DNA of 59,061 nucleotides from CALBPI01 sp039033695 (GCA_039033695.1 JBCCCC010000005.1:1-59061); one strand, 5' to 3'. Positions 36,043 to 46,197 are shown, numbered from the stretch's first letter. Notes: generated from the letters alone by a model not told the origin. Program-made: numbers and translations.

Positions 36043-36801
36043 TTATCCCTCCTCGCTGCTGACAATGTAATTGCCACGCTCGTCATCGTACTCAAGTCGA
36101 AGTAGTTTTTGTTTTTCGGCCGCCTTGAGCAAGTCCGAAAAACTGCGGAAATCAAAATAGCCCTCGTTGAAGCCAGGGTGGACGCGACGTAGTGTCTGCT
36201 TCACCAACGACCCCCAGAGCGGATCATAGTCGTCTTCAAGCGAGCGCACGATTTCCACGGTCATGTCGATCGCCTGCTGCGACTTGTCTTTGGCCTTGCT
36301 GCGAGATTTGCCTTTCGGCGCTTTGCCGCGCGTCTTGCGTACCAGATCATCATAATAGATGAACTCATCGCAATTGTTGATCAACAAGTCGGAGGTTGAG
36401 CTCTTGATGCCGCAGCCAATAACGCGCTTGTCGTTCTCCTTGAGTTTGGAGGCTAGCGGTGAAAAATCGCTATCACCGGAAATCAAGGCAAACGAATCGA
36501 TATGCTGCTTGGCATAACACAGGTCGAGCGCGTCAACGACCATCCGGATATCGGCACTGTTCTTGCCGGAAATTTTGGTTTGTGGAATATCGATAAGCTC
36601 GATGCCGTTTTCGTGGAAGCGACGTACATATGCCTGGTAGCGCCCCCAGTCACTGTAGGCGCGTTTGTAAACAATACGGCCTTTCTGCAGGAGTCGGCGC
36701 AGCACAATATCGATCTCGAAATCACCGCCGGGAGCGTCTTTGGCCCCCAGCGCCAGATTTTCGAAATCGATAAAGACAGCAATGAGTTGTTCGTCAGCCA
36801 T
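36043..36801 (-). CDS. NYN-domain putative RNase with OST-HTH domain
   Basis: The 252-residue protein has an N-terminal NYN (PIN-like) nuclease domain, with acidic residues in IAVFIDFENL (Asp12), the ADIRMVVDAL segment and SGDSDFSPLASKL. A basic linker (about 160-172) leads to a C-terminal OST-HTH/LOTUS domain (about 180-250) that often binds RNA. The family is widespread and predicted to process RNA, but targets are unknown. It sits 14 bases downstream of the NAD-GDH gene and eight bases before gpmA. Confidence 0.9.
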   Translation of the reverse strand: MADEQLIAVFIDFENLALGAKDAPGGDFEIDIVLRRLLQKGRIVYKRAYSDWGRYQAYVRRFHENGIELIDIPQTKISGKNSADIRMVVDALDLCYAKQHIDSFALISGDSDFSPLASKLKENDKRVIGCGIKSSTSDLLINNCDEFIYYDDLVRKTRGKAPKGKSRSKAKDKSQQAIDMTVEIVRSLEDDYDPLWGSLVKQTLRRVHPGFNEGYFDFRSFSDLLKAAEKQKLLRLEYDDERGNYIVSSEEG

Positions 36802-36815
36802 GGCGTAACCTTATT

Positions 36816-39800
36816 CTATGCTTGCGTGAGTTGGGCGAGCTCGTCGACGGCAACCGTCAACGTGGCAAAATCGCGGCTGTCGTTGGCGCGCATCTGCTCT
36901 ATGAGCTGGGTGACCCGTTCGACGCTTGCCCGATTGCTCTCGATCAGGTCGTCTATCGACTCGGTTGATGCTTTGCATTGATTGAGAGAATGTACCATCC
37001 CTGTGAGGTCACGTTGCGCACGCATCGCATTGTCGCGGAGCTTCCCGCGAGCGCGCGCTTGCCAACGGCCATCAACCTGCAGCTTGTCGATAGCCTCTCT
37101 TACCCAGTCGATGTGAAGCCGCTCGCCCAGCGCAAAATACACGCTGGCAATGATGTCGGTCGCGCAACGACGTCGTTGCGCGACGCGCACGACCTCGAGT
37201 GCGTCGCCGACAAAGCTCAACGCGCTCACGCGGCCGGCCAGCCGTTCCGGCACACCCATACGGGTATGGCGGCGAGTCAACTCCTTGAGCCGGCTCTTGA
37301 CGGTATCGGAGCCCCATTGGCCAAGGTTGCCCAGCACGTCCTGCACGGGTATGGCCAGATCCTCGATGACGGCTTCGGTGTCGAGCTGGCCATCGTAGGC
37401 TCGCAGAATCCAGTAGCAAGCGTGGCGCAGCTTTCGCGCAGTCTCAAACATCATGGCGTATTGAATATCGGCGGGCACGCGCGTATCGAGCTTTTCGATG
37501 TCGTGCCAAATGTGTCGGCTGCCAGTGATATCACGTGCGCTGATGTAGGAGCGCGCGACGCTGGCGACGTCGAAGCCGGTATCTTGCTCGGCCCGCGTCG
37601 CAAACACCGGACCCATGCGATTCACGAGGCTGTTGGTCAGCAGCGTCACGATGATTTCACGACCAAGTTGATGCTGGCCAATCAAATCCTCATAGCGTTT
37701 CTGTAACGCGCGGGGGAAATAGTCCTTCAGGTCTTGCGCGTCACTCGCATTCAGCATGAGCGTTTCACGAGACAGCCGCTCGTACAGGTCAAGTTTTGCG
37801 TAACTGACAATGACCGAAATCTCCGGTCGCGTCAGCCCGCGTCCTGATCGTTTGCGTTCATCCAGCTCATCGTCGGCCGGCAGGAACTCCAGCTGTCGGT
37901 TGAGCAGGCCCGACCGTTCCAGCGCATCGATCAATTCGCGGTGCTCGCTCAGACGTTCGGTGGCGCGTGCTTCCATCATGCTAATTGCTTGCGTCTGCAG
38001 ATAGTTATTGCGAAGCACAAGCTCGGCAACATCATCAGTCATTCTTGCCAACAGCGCGTTGCGGGCTTTTGGCTTTAAGTTGTGGTGTGAGGCTGCCAAG
38101 CGCAGCAAGATTTTGATGTTGACCTCGCGGTCAGAGCTGTCGACGCCTGCCGAGTTGTCGATGAAGTCCGTATTGATCCGGCCGCCGTTGCTTGAGAATT
38201 CCACGCGTGCGAGTTGCGTCAGGCCGAGGTTGCCACCTTCGCCAATGACCTTGCAATTGAGCTGACCCGCGTCCACGCGAACGTCATTGTTGTGCCGATC
38301 GCCGACATCGGCGTGTGATTCATCGCCTGCCTTGACGTACGTGCCGATACCGCCATTCCAGATCAGGTCTACCGGCATCTTCAAGATCAGTTTGATGACC
38401 TCAGGTGGTGATAGCGTTTCGGCGTCAGTTTTTAGCAGCTTGCGCAGAGCCGGGTTAAGCGGGACGGTCTTTGCGCTACGCGAGAATACACCGCCCCCAG
38501 GTGAGAGCGTCTTCGTGTCGTAGTCTTGCCAGCCCGATCGCGGCAATGCGAACAGTCGCTTGCGTTCTGCGAACGACGCCGACACGTTCGGTTCCGGATC
38601 CAGAAAAATGTGCAGGTGATTGAATGCGGCTTGTAAGCGAATTGTCTCAGATAACAACATCCCATTGCCGAACACGTCCCCTGACATATCGCCAATGCCT
38701 GCGACGGTGAATTCGTCATGCTGCGTGTCGGTGCCAAGCTCGCGAAAGTGGCGTTTCACGGCTTCCCAGGCGCCGCGAGCTGTAATCGCCATTTTCTTGT
38801 GATCGTAGCCAGCAGAGCCACCCGATGCGAACGCATCGCCAAGCCAAAATTGTCTGTCAATGGCGATTTGGTTGGCCGTATCCGAAAACGTCGCGGTACC
38901 TTTGTCGGCGGCAACTACCAGGTAGGGGTCATCGCCATCCAGACGAGTCACGCCGTCGGGCGGAACGATTTGCCCGTCGACAATGTTGTCCGTCAGGCAG
39001 AGCAAGGCGTTGATGAAAATCTTGTAGCATGCCGTGACTTCCGCGAACACTTCATCGCGATCACCCGATGGCAGTTGTTTCGGATAGAAACCGCCTTTCG
39101 CGCCGGTTGGCACGATTACGGTGTTTTTGACCGTTTGCGCTTTCATTAGCCCGAGGACTTCGGTCCGGAAATCTTCCCGTCGATCTGACCATCGCAAACC
39201 GCCGCGCGCAATATCGCCGGCGCGCAGGTGCACGCCTTCGACGCGTGGCGAGTACACGAAGATCTCGTGCGCAGGCCGTGGCAATGGTGCTTCATCCAGT
39301 TCCTGAGTCGCCAGCTTGAATGCGATCGTGGCATCGGGCGCGTGATCAGCAGCGCGCCAGAAGTAATTGCAACGCCGCGTCGCTTGCATAGCATCATGTA
39401 ACGCGCGTAACGTGCGATCTGCGTCCAGGCTGCCGGCATCAGCTATGCTGTCAGCAACGCGCTGTTGTAACCGCGATAGGCGGCGCTTGCCAGTGTTGGC
39501 TGCCGGATCGAATCGCTCCTCGAACCACTTCATGACATTGCTGATGAAGCCTGGATGCTCGGCAAACATGTCTTCCATATAGGCCTGACTGAACGGCAAA
39601 CCCAACTGCAGCAGGTATTTGGTATAGGCGCGGATCAATGCGGCTTGTCGAGATGTGAGTCCTGCGCCCAGGATCAGGCGGTTGTAGCCGTCGCTCTCAA
39701 CGACACCTGTGAGCTGATGCGCGAAACCTTCCGCAAAGTGGCCGGCCAGGCGGCGCAGCTCGCGCGCAGGAACATCGATGGTCGCGCTGAGTTCGAAGTC

Positions 39801-41639
39801 TTGCAGCCAGACTCGCGTGTCGCCCAGTCTAAGCTGATAGGGTCGCTCGTTGATCACGCGCATGCCGAGATTCTCGAGCAGCGGCAAGGCGTCGGACAAT
39901 GCGATAGCGCTGCCAACTCGGAACACCCGAAAATTCAGTGTGAGCTCGTTGCTATTGCTACCCACATGCAACTGGTAAGCGCTGAGTGGGTCCGCGGTTC
40001 CGGCCAGTTGCTGATCAATCTGGTTGATATCCAGGCAGGCTTGTTCGGCAGAGGTGTCCTCTTTGTAAGCCAAAGGAAAGATGCTGTGGTACTGATCGTA
40101 GAGATCCGCACCACGTGCTTCGCCGGCAAATTCTGTCAGTGCGTTGGCGAGCCGGTCCTGCCAGGTGACGACGGCGTCGCGAATCGCGGACTCGATAGCG
40201 CGGATAGACACCTTGGTGTTAAGTGATGCGTCAACATGGACGAGCAGGTGCACGCGAGCAAGCGCAGAATCGGATATCTGCACCGAGGATTCAACATTCG
40301 ACGCGCCTAGGGCATCCGTCAAGATTTGTTCGGCGCGATGGCGAACTTCGGTGTTGTACTTCTCTCGCGGGATGAACACCATACAAGAGTAGAAGTGGCG
40401 ATAGCTGTCACGCCGTATGAACAGCTTCACCCGGCGACGGTCTTGCAGGTTCAGTATGCCGGAGGTCGTGCGCAACAGATCCGAGACGCTGGCCTGGAAC
40501 AACTCGTCGCGCGGATAGTTGTTCAAAATGTGCATGAGGGCTTTGCCACGGTGCCCCGTTGGGTCGACACCGGCGCGCTTGACGACGGCTTCGGTTTTCA
40601 CCCTGACTAACGGAATGTCTTTCGGTTGATCGCTGTAGGCTTGCGACGTAAGCAGGCCGACAAAGCGGCGCTCGCCAATGACTTTGCCGTTGTCGTCAAG
40701 CAACTTCACGCCAACGTAGTCGAGATAACTGTTGCGATGCACCGTGGCACGCGCACGTGCCTTGGTCATTAGCAATAGATCGTCGGAGCGCTTGAAGCGT
40801 CGCATCGCGCTAGACAGTGGGTGCGCTTTGCCGGTCCGCCCGGCAACTGATTTGACGCCAAGAGCGCTGCGCTTGCGTGGTTTGAGCATCGGACCGTCGT
40901 CGGTATCGGTGAGCAAGTATTCGCGATAGCCGAGAAAGGTGTAACGCTCACCCGCGAGCCAGCGCAGCAGTGCTTCGCTCTCCGTCGCATGTGGCTCTTG
41001 CGCTGACATACGGCGCGCGATGTCGTCAGCCGCTTCACGCATTTTCGCCCGCATCTTTGCCCAATCGCGCACTGCGGCTCGCACATCGGTTAGCGTAGCC
41101 TCCAGCGCTGCAGCGATTTGTTCGAGCTTCTCCTTGCGTGTCTCTCGCGGTATGTCGAGTCGAATGAAAGACTCCACGGCGCCACCATCAGCATCACGAG
41201 GTAACACCTGTTGCAGTTGCCCGCCCTCGGTGCGCTGGCAACGCACCAGTGGATGAATTGTGAGTTGAATGGCATAGCCAAGACGGTCCAGGGTCATTGT
41301 CAGGGAGTCAACCAGGAACGGCATGTTGGTGTGCACCAGCTGCACGACCGTATGTGACGAGTGCCAGCCGTCGCGCTTCTCGGTGGGGTTAAAGACGCTA
41401 AGTCTGTGAGTCGCCTGTGGCCTTCGTCGCGCAGATCGCAAATGCGCCAGGGCTGCCGCTGACAGTGCCTCTGGCTCGGCATGAGACACGTCGTCAAACG
41501 ACACGTTGCGATAGTACTCGCCGATGAATCGGCGTAGCTGGCGCCGGTCTTTCAGCGGTCTCGCGTCCCGCGTAGCCTTGATAATCGATTCGATCAATTG
41601 TTGCTGACGGTCGATGTTCCGCCGCTTGTGCGCTGGCAT
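36816..41639 (-). CDS. gdhB: NAD-specific glutamate dehydrogenase (large, about 180 kDa type)
   Basis: The 1607-residue enzyme deaminates glutamate to 2-oxoglutarate with NAD. The long N-terminal half carries ACT-like regulatory segments. The catalytic core near residues 820-880 has RGGLRWSDRREDFRTEVLG and the lysine-containing VPTGAKGGF. A nucleotide-binding part with GIGDMSGDVFGNGML follows. A C-terminal helical region completes the L_180 class architecture. Length is right for the family. AAGGAG lies eight bases before ATG 41639. Enzymes of this class are typically catabolic and allosterically controlled. It heads the operon with the NYN protein, gpmA and the carbonic-anhydrase-like gene. 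The gene name follows Pseudomonas usage. Confidence 0.96.
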   Translation of the reverse strand: MPAHKRRNIDRQQQLIESIIKATRDARPLKDRRQLRRFIGEYYRNVSFDDVSHAEPEALSAAALAHLRSARRRPQATHRLSVFNPTEKRDGWHSSHTVVQLVHTNMPFLVDSLTMTLDRLGYAIQLTIHPLVRCQRTEGGQLQQVLPRDADGGAVESFIRLDIPRETRKEKLEQIAAALEATLTDVRAAVRDWAKMRAKMREAADDIARRMSAQEPHATESEALLRWLAGERYTFLGYREYLLTDTDDGPMLKPRKRSALGVKSVAGRTGKAHPLSSAMRRFKRSDDLLLMTKARARATVHRNSYLDYVGVKLLDDNGKVIGERRFVGLLTSQAYSDQPKDIPLVRVKTEAVVKRAGVDPTGHRGKALMHILNNYPRDELFQASVSDLLRTTSGILNLQDRRRVKLFIRRDSYRHFYSCMVFIPREKYNTEVRHRAEQILTDALGASNVESSVQISDSALARVHLLVHVDASLNTKVSIRAIESAIRDAVVTWQDRLANALTEFAGEARGADLYDQYHSIFPLAYKEDTSAEQACLDINQIDQQLAGTADPLSAYQLHVGSNSNELTLNFRVFRVGSAIALSDALPLLENLGMRVINERPYQLRLGDTRVWLQDFELSATIDVPARELRRLAGHFAEGFAHQLTGVVESDGYNRLILGAGLTSRQAALIRAYTKYLLQLGLPFSQAYMEDMFAEHPGFISNVMKWFEERFDPAANTGKRRLSRLQQRVADSIADAGSLDADRTLRALHDAMQATRRCNYFWRAADHAPDATIAFKLATQELDEAPLPRPAHEIFVYSPRVEGVHLRAGDIARGGLRWSDRREDFRTEVLGLMKAQTVKNTVIVPTGAKGGFYPKQLPSGDRDEVFAEVTACYKIFINALLCLTDNIVDGQIVPPDGVTRLDGDDPYLVVAADKGTATFSDTANQIAIDRQFWLGDAFASGGSAGYDHKKMAITARGAWEAVKRHFRELGTDTQHDEFTVAGIGDMSGDVFGNGMLLSETIRLQAAFNHLHIFLDPEPNVSASFAERKRLFALPRSGWQDYDTKTLSPGGGVFSRSAKTVPLNPALRKLLKTDAETLSPPEVIKLILKMPVDLIWNGGIGTYVKAGDESHADVGDRHNNDVRVDAGQLNCKVIGEGGNLGLTQLARVEFSSNGGRINTDFIDNSAGVDSSDREVNIKILLRLAASHHNLKPKARNALLARMTDDVAELVLRNNYLQTQAISMMEARATERLSEHRELIDALERSGLLNRQLEFLPADDELDERKRSGRGLTRPEISVIVSYAKLDLYERLSRETLMLNASDAQDLKDYFPRALQKRYEDLIGQHQLGREIIVTLLTNSLVNRMGPVFATRAEQDTGFDVASVARSYISARDITGSRHIWHDIEKLDTRVPADIQYAMMFETARKLRHACYWILRAYDGQLDTEAVIEDLAIPVQDVLGNLGQWGSDTVKSRLKELTRRHTRMGVPERLAGRVSALSFVGDALEVVRVAQRRRCATDIIASVYFALGERLHIDWVREAIDKLQVDGRWQARARGKLRDNAMRAQRDLTGMVHSLNQCKASTESIDDLIESNRASVERVTQLIEQMRANDSRDFATLTVAVDELAQLTQA

Positions 41640-41844
41640 CCAATTCTCCTTGCCCGCGTGGAAGGCCGCAGCATCCCGTCCCTGGTCAGTTGCGCCCCGC
41701 CGGCCGCTCCCCTGGGCAATGCTGGTTCAGGTGGCGCGAGTATACCTGAGCGGGCTCGTCGCGGCTTGCTGGATGCGATGGTTTGTCGGGATGGCCCGAT
41801 GCTACTATGGATACAATCTTGGCCTCTCCGCGCGGGCACCGGCG

Positions 41845-42699
41845 ATGACACAACGTGAACTCGAAGACAGTATCGTCACTGATCTGTCACGCAAGCAAAA
41901 CTATTCCGCTTATCTGCAGCTCGAGGCGCTACTGGCCTGTCAGCAGGAATTGAGTGATCCACCGCATCACGATGAGATGCTGTTCATCATTCAGCATCAG
42001 GTTGCCGAGCTATGGATGAAGTTGCTGATTCACGAGTTTGAAGCGGCGATTGCGCGTCTGCAGGATGATCGACTGGGTAAGGCAGTAAAGCACCTGGCGC
42101 GGGTCAAGGCGATCCAGAAGCAGCTATACAATCAGTGGAGTGTCCTGGAGACGCTGACACCCAGCGAATACGCGGAGTTTCGAAACGTTTTCGGCAATGC
42201 CTCCGGTTTTCAGTCGCCACAATACAGGATGCTCGAGATCCTGCTCGGCAATCGCAATCCCTCGTTACTGAAAGTCTATGCGCATCGCCCGCGTTGGCAT
42301 GCCATGCTGTCCGAGGCCATTGAGGCACCGGGCGTGTTTGACGAATTCCTTGCCTTTCTCGCGCGGGCAGGGCATGACATTCCCGACAGTGTGCTGAATA
42401 GAGACTTCAGCAAGACGCGACCGGTCGATGACTCGGTTGTTGCCGTACTCACCAAGATTTACGAAAACACGGAAGCGCATTGGCAGCTCTATGAAATGTG
42501 CGAGTCACTGGTTGACATCGCGAGCAATTTTCAATTCTGGCGATTCCGCCACATGAAAACAGTCGAGCGTATCATTGGTCACCAACATGGCAGCGGCGGC
42601 TCGTCAGGTGTGTCATTCTTGCGCCGTGCGATTGAGCAGGAGTTCTTTGAGGACCTGATTGCTGTGCGTACAAAAATGCACAGCAATACACTTGCCTAG
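41845..42699 (+). CDS. kynA: Tryptophan 2,3-dioxygenase
   Basis: The 284-residue haem enzyme opens the indole ring of tryptophan to N-formylkynurenine. It shows the family's HDEMLFIIQHQVAELWMK segment with the distal His, and the proximal-haem region FRHMKTVERIIG followed by HGSGGSSGVSFLR. The more usual GTGGSSG is GSGGSSG here. ATG 41845 gives the standard length; the frame extends upstream without conserved sequence. No kynB or kynU gene is adjacent. Confidence 0.95.
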   Translation: MTQRELEDSIVTDLSRKQNYSAYLQLEALLACQQELSDPPHHDEMLFIIQHQVAELWMKLLIHEFEAAIARLQDDRLGKAVKHLARVKAIQKQLYNQWSVLETLTPSEYAEFRNVFGNASGFQSPQYRMLEILLGNRNPSLLKVYAHRPRWHAMLSEAIEAPGVFDEFLAFLARAGHDIPDSVLNRDFSKTRPVDDSVVAVLTKIYENTEAHWQLYEMCESLVDIASNFQFWRFRHMKTVERIIGHQHGSGGSSGVSFLRRAIEQEFFEDLIAVRTKMHSNTLA

Positions 42700-42710
42700 C
42701 GCTGAGTCGG

Positions 42711-43235
42711 TCAGACCCTCGGTGTGCCGAGCAGGCGCATGCGGGCGAGCATGCGATCGACGAGTACGTTAAGCGTGCCGATCTCCTCGTCCGTGAACCC
42801 CAGCAACAGGTCAGCCTCCATTTGCAGCGCCATAGGCACGACCTGGTCATAGACTTCTCTGCCGCGCGCCGACAAGGAGAGAATGGAGCGGCGTTTATCC
42901 TTGTCCGCAAACGTCCGCGTGATGCGCTCTGTCTTTAGCAGTTTGGCGACAGCGCGCGATACGGCGACCTTATCCATCAGTGTGCGCTCCGCCACTTGTG
43001 CCGCCGACAGGCCGGGCGTGCGCGCAATTACAGCCATGACGCGCCACTCAGGAATTGAAAGGTCGAACCGCTTGTCGTATGCCGACGCTATCGTGCCGCT
43101 AATCGTATTCGACAGGATTGATAGCCGGTAGGGCAGAAAATTCTCGAGGGCGAGCGTCTGGTTGGGTGTGTTGTCTTGAGAGTCAGAAGTATCCGAAGTC
43201 ATGGCCGGTGCCTGCAGGTTGCGCTTGCACTCCAT
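42711..43235 (-). CDS. MarR family transcriptional regulator
   Basis: The 174-residue protein has a winged helix-turn-helix (about 60-125): LSIPEWRVMAVIARTPGLSA, a recognition helix with DKVAVSRAVAKL, and the wing DKDKRRSILSLSARG. These dimeric repressors often respond to aromatic ligands. It converges on kynA, 11 bases from its stop, so a link with tryptophan or aromatic breakdown is possible. The start may be ATG 43235 or ATG 43202; the second removes 11 residues. Confidence 0.88.
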   Translation of the reverse strand: MECKRNLQAPAMTSDTSDSQDNTPNQTLALENFLPYRLSILSNTISGTIASAYDKRFDLSIPEWRVMAVIARTPGLSAAQVAERTLMDKVAVSRAVAKLLKTERITRTFADKDKRRSILSLSARGREVYDQVVPMALQMEADLLLGFTDEEIGTLNVLVDRMLARMRLLGTPRV

Positions 43236-43272
43236 ACTACGTGGCTTGCCGTCCAGCGCAAGTCACGTTGGC

Positions 43273-44376
43273 TCACGCAAGATGTGGTTGAGCCAGATAT
43301 GCGCGAGATTGCATTTGGGTCAGTCGGCTATAGGTTCGCTTGAATTCGAACTCGAGTCTATTGCCCGCGTATAGTTCGTCCATAGGCACGTCAGCGGCGA
43401 GCATCAGGTTCACGTTGCGCTCATAGAACTCATCCACGAGCGCGATGAACCGACGGGCTGCGTCTTCGTCGCGGGGGCCCAGCTGCGGCACGTGGCTAAT
43501 GATCACAGTATGCAAGCGCTTCGCCAGCGCGATGTAGTCGTTTTGACTTCGTGGTCCGCGACAAATGGCGTCAAAATCAAACCAGGCAATCCCAGCGGCC
43601 TTGCGCCTGGTCAGGATGGGTCGGCCCTCGATCATGATGTGATCGTCTTCAAGTGCCTGCGCTTCACTGAGGGCTTCGAAATTCTGCTCAAGCTGCGATA
43701 TTTGAGACGCGCCGCAGGGATAGTAGTACATCGGTGAGGCATCAAGGACGCGCAATCTGTAATCGGTGTCACCATCAACGGCGACGACCTGGCAATTGGA
43801 TTTCAGTGCCTCGATAGCGGGCAGAAACCGCGCGCGCTGAAGCCCTTCGAGATAGAGGTCATCGGGCGGGCGATTGGAGGTCGCAACGAATACGACACCG
43901 TTGTCGAACAGGACTTGCAGCAAGCGTCCAAGGATCATTGCGTCAGCAATATCTGAAACGAAAAACTCATCGAAGCACAGCACCTGCACCTCGCGCGCAA
44001 TATCGGTGGCGATGATCTGCAACGGGTCGCTCTTGTTATCGAGCGTCTTGAGTTGTGCATGCACGTCATACATGAAGCGATGGAAATGACTGCGCTTGCG
44101 CGTGACGCTATCCAGCGACTGGCAGAACAAATCCATCATGACGGTCTTCCCGCGGCCTACACTGCCCCAAAGGTAAACGCCCTTCGGCGCTGGCGCTGGG
44201 CGTTGCCATGGCCAACGACGCCGCGCGGGTGTCAGCAACGCAGTACGCAGCTGATCCAGTGCCGTAATTGCATTGGCTTGCGCAGCATCTCGCTGCCAGT
44301 CATGCGCCAGCAAATGCTGCTCGTAACGCTCGGTCAGTGTTGCTGTTGCGTTGTCTTGATCAACCGTGATGGTCAT
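43273..44376 (-). CDS. zapE: Cell-division ATPase ZapE (AFG1-like)
   Basis: The 367-residue P-loop ATPase has Walker A in YLWGSVGRGKTVMMD, Walker B in LCFDEFFVSDIADA and the sensor region VFVATSNRPPDDLY. It matches ZapE, which binds FtsZ and destabilises Z-rings, and mitochondrial AFG1. ATG 44376 is standard. It is divergent from the ETF-QO gene, with a 155-base gap that contains a symmetric A/T-rich palindrome. Confidence 0.93.
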   Translation of the reverse strand: MTITVDQDNATATLTERYEQHLLAHDWQRDAAQANAITALDQLRTALLTPARRRWPWQRPAPAPKGVYLWGSVGRGKTVMMDLFCQSLDSVTRKRSHFHRFMYDVHAQLKTLDNKSDPLQIIATDIAREVQVLCFDEFFVSDIADAMILGRLLQVLFDNGVVFVATSNRPPDDLYLEGLQRARFLPAIEALKSNCQVVAVDGDTDYRLRVLDASPMYYYPCGASQISQLEQNFEALSEAQALEDDHIMIEGRPILTRRKAAGIAWFDFDAICRGPRSQNDYIALAKRLHTVIISHVPQLGPRDEDAARRFIALVDEFYERNVNLMLAADVPMDELYAGNRLEFEFKRTYSRLTQMQSRAYLAQPHLA

Positions 44377-44454
44377 ATACGATTAGCCGTTAAGGTATTG
44401 CGTCCAGTCCCGCTCGACGCTGTTGTTCGCTGCGATCGTCGATTTTGTTGCAGT

Positions 44455-44466
44455 GCAAAATTTTGC
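44455..44466. promoter_or_regulatory. Palindrome in the zapE/ETF-QO gap
   Basis: GCAAAATTTTGC is a perfect 12-base palindrome 65 bases before the ETF-QO ATG. The flanking bases add an ATTTTG...CAAAAT repeat on the left. It has the form of a dimeric-repressor operator, such as TetR-type fatty-acid regulators; the protein is not identified. Confidence 0.35.
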
Positions 44467-44531
44467 GACCAATGATACTATTTTAGGCTGAATTAAAATG
44501 CAGTGTTAGCTAAGTCAGGTGGATATATCTC

Positions 44532-46187
44532 ATGAGCACTGAACGCGAATCAATGGAATTTGACGTGGTCGTCGTAGGCGGAGGGCCCGCTGGTCTTGCC
44601 GCGGCCTGCCGCTTGCAACAACAGGCTAACGATGCCGGCGAAGAAGTATCGATTGTCGTGGTGGAGAAGGGCGCTGAGTTCGGTGCACATATCCTATCCG
44701 GCAATGTCTTCGAACCACGAGCGTTGGCCGAGCTGTTCCCTGACTGGAAAGAACGCGGTGCGCCACTCGCAACGCCGGTGACGCGTGACGACATTCTCTA
44801 TCTGACCAGCGACGAGAAGGCACGTCGTGTGCCAGGACCATTTGTCCCGCATACCATGCACAACGATGGCAACTACATCATTAGCCTCGGACGATTGGTC
44901 GCGTGGATGGCAGAGCAGGCCGAGGAGCTTGGCGTCAATCTGTTCCCAGGGTTCGCGGCTTCCGAGGTTCTCTATGATGAGCAGGGCCGAGTCAAAGGTG
45001 TCGCGACTGGCGACATGGGTATTGATCGAAGTGGCCAGCCAAAATCTGCGCACGAGCCAGGCTACGAGTTGCTCGGCAAGCAGACCATCTTTGCTGAGGG
45101 TTGTCGCGGTAGCCTTGGCAAACAGCTTATGGAGAAGTACGAACTCAATTCGGACGCGGATCCGCAGCACTATGGCATCGGACTGAAAGAAGTCTGGGAG
45201 ATCGACCCGGCAAAGCACGAAGAAGGCCTGGTCGTACATACGCTGGGTTGGCCGCTGGCCTCGGACACCGAAGGCGGTGGTTTTCTCTACCATGCCGCCA
45301 ATAATCAGGTGCTTGCCGGTTACATCATTGCGCTTGACTACAAGAACCCGCACTTGAGTCCATTTGATGAGTTTCAGCGTTGGAAGCTGCATCCGAGCAT
45401 TCGACAGTATCTCGAGGGCGGCCAGCGAATCTCGTACGGCGCCCGCGCGGTGAACAAGGGTGGCTATCAGTCGTTGCCGAAAGTGACGTTCCCTGGTGGC
45501 ATGCTCGTCGGTTGTGAGGCGGGTTTTCTGAATAACGCCAAGATCAAGGGTTCGCATACCGCGATTAAGACTGGCATGCTGGCAGCGGAGGCTGTCTTCG
45601 AGTCGCTCAAGCGTGGCGATGAGGCCGGCAGCGAGATTACCGAGTACACCCAAAAGGTCGAGGCGTCGTGGGTCACCAAGGAGCTTAAGGCGGCGCGCAA
45701 TTTTGGTCCCGCGCAACACCGTTTTGGTCGCTTTCTCGGGTCTGCGTTCATTTTTCTGGACCAGAATATCTTTCGCGGCAAACTGCCGTTTACGCTGCGC
45801 CACAAGACGCCCGATCATGCTTGCTTGGAGCCGGCCGAAGCGCATACTCCGATCGACTATCCCAAGCCCGATGGCAAACTGACTTTCGACAAGCTGTCGT
45901 CTGTGTTCTTGTCGAGCACCAATCACGAAGAAGATCAGCCGGTCCATTTGAAGCTCAAGGACGCGTCAGTGCCAGTGGCGCATCACCTGCCTACCTTCGC
46001 AGGGCCGTCTCAACGTTACTGTCCTGCCGGTGTTTATGAGTTCGTTGAAGAGGATGGTCAAACGCGTTTTCAGATCAATGCCCAGAACTGCGTGCATTGC
46101 AAAACCTGTGATATCAAGGATCCGCTGCAGAATATCAATTGGACGGTGCCGGAAGGCGGTGGCGGGCCAAATTACAACGGCATGTAA
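44532..46187 (+). CDS. Electron transfer flavoprotein-ubiquinone oxidoreductase
   Basis: The 551-residue membrane-associated flavo-iron-sulfur enzyme passes electrons from reduced ETF to ubiquinone, so it drains all acyl-CoA dehydrogenase reactions. The N-terminal FAD fold has VVVGGGPAGLAAA and VVEKGAEFGAHILSGN. The C-terminal ferredoxin-like domain binds one [4Fe-4S] with cysteines in RYCPAGVYEF and CVHCKTCDIKDP. It ends in PEGGGGPNYNGM as in the mitochondrial enzyme. AGGTGG lies about eight bases before ATG 44532. Confidence 0.96.
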   Translation: MSTERESMEFDVVVVGGGPAGLAAACRLQQQANDAGEEVSIVVVEKGAEFGAHILSGNVFEPRALAELFPDWKERGAPLATPVTRDDILYLTSDEKARRVPGPFVPHTMHNDGNYIISLGRLVAWMAEQAEELGVNLFPGFAASEVLYDEQGRVKGVATGDMGIDRSGQPKSAHEPGYELLGKQTIFAEGCRGSLGKQLMEKYELNSDADPQHYGIGLKEVWEIDPAKHEEGLVVHTLGWPLASDTEGGGFLYHAANNQVLAGYIIALDYKNPHLSPFDEFQRWKLHPSIRQYLEGGQRISYGARAVNKGGYQSLPKVTFPGGMLVGCEAGFLNNAKIKGSHTAIKTGMLAAEAVFESLKRGDEAGSEITEYTQKVEASWVTKELKAARNFGPAQHRFGRFLGSAFIFLDQNIFRGKLPFTLRHKTPDHACLEPAEAHTPIDYPKPDGKLTFDKLSSVFLSSTNHEEDQPVHLKLKDASVPVAHHLPTFAGPSQRYCPAGVYEFVEEDGQTRFQINAQNCVHCKTCDIKDPLQNINWTVPEGGGGPNYNGM

Positions 46188-46197
46188 GGCGGTGTAG

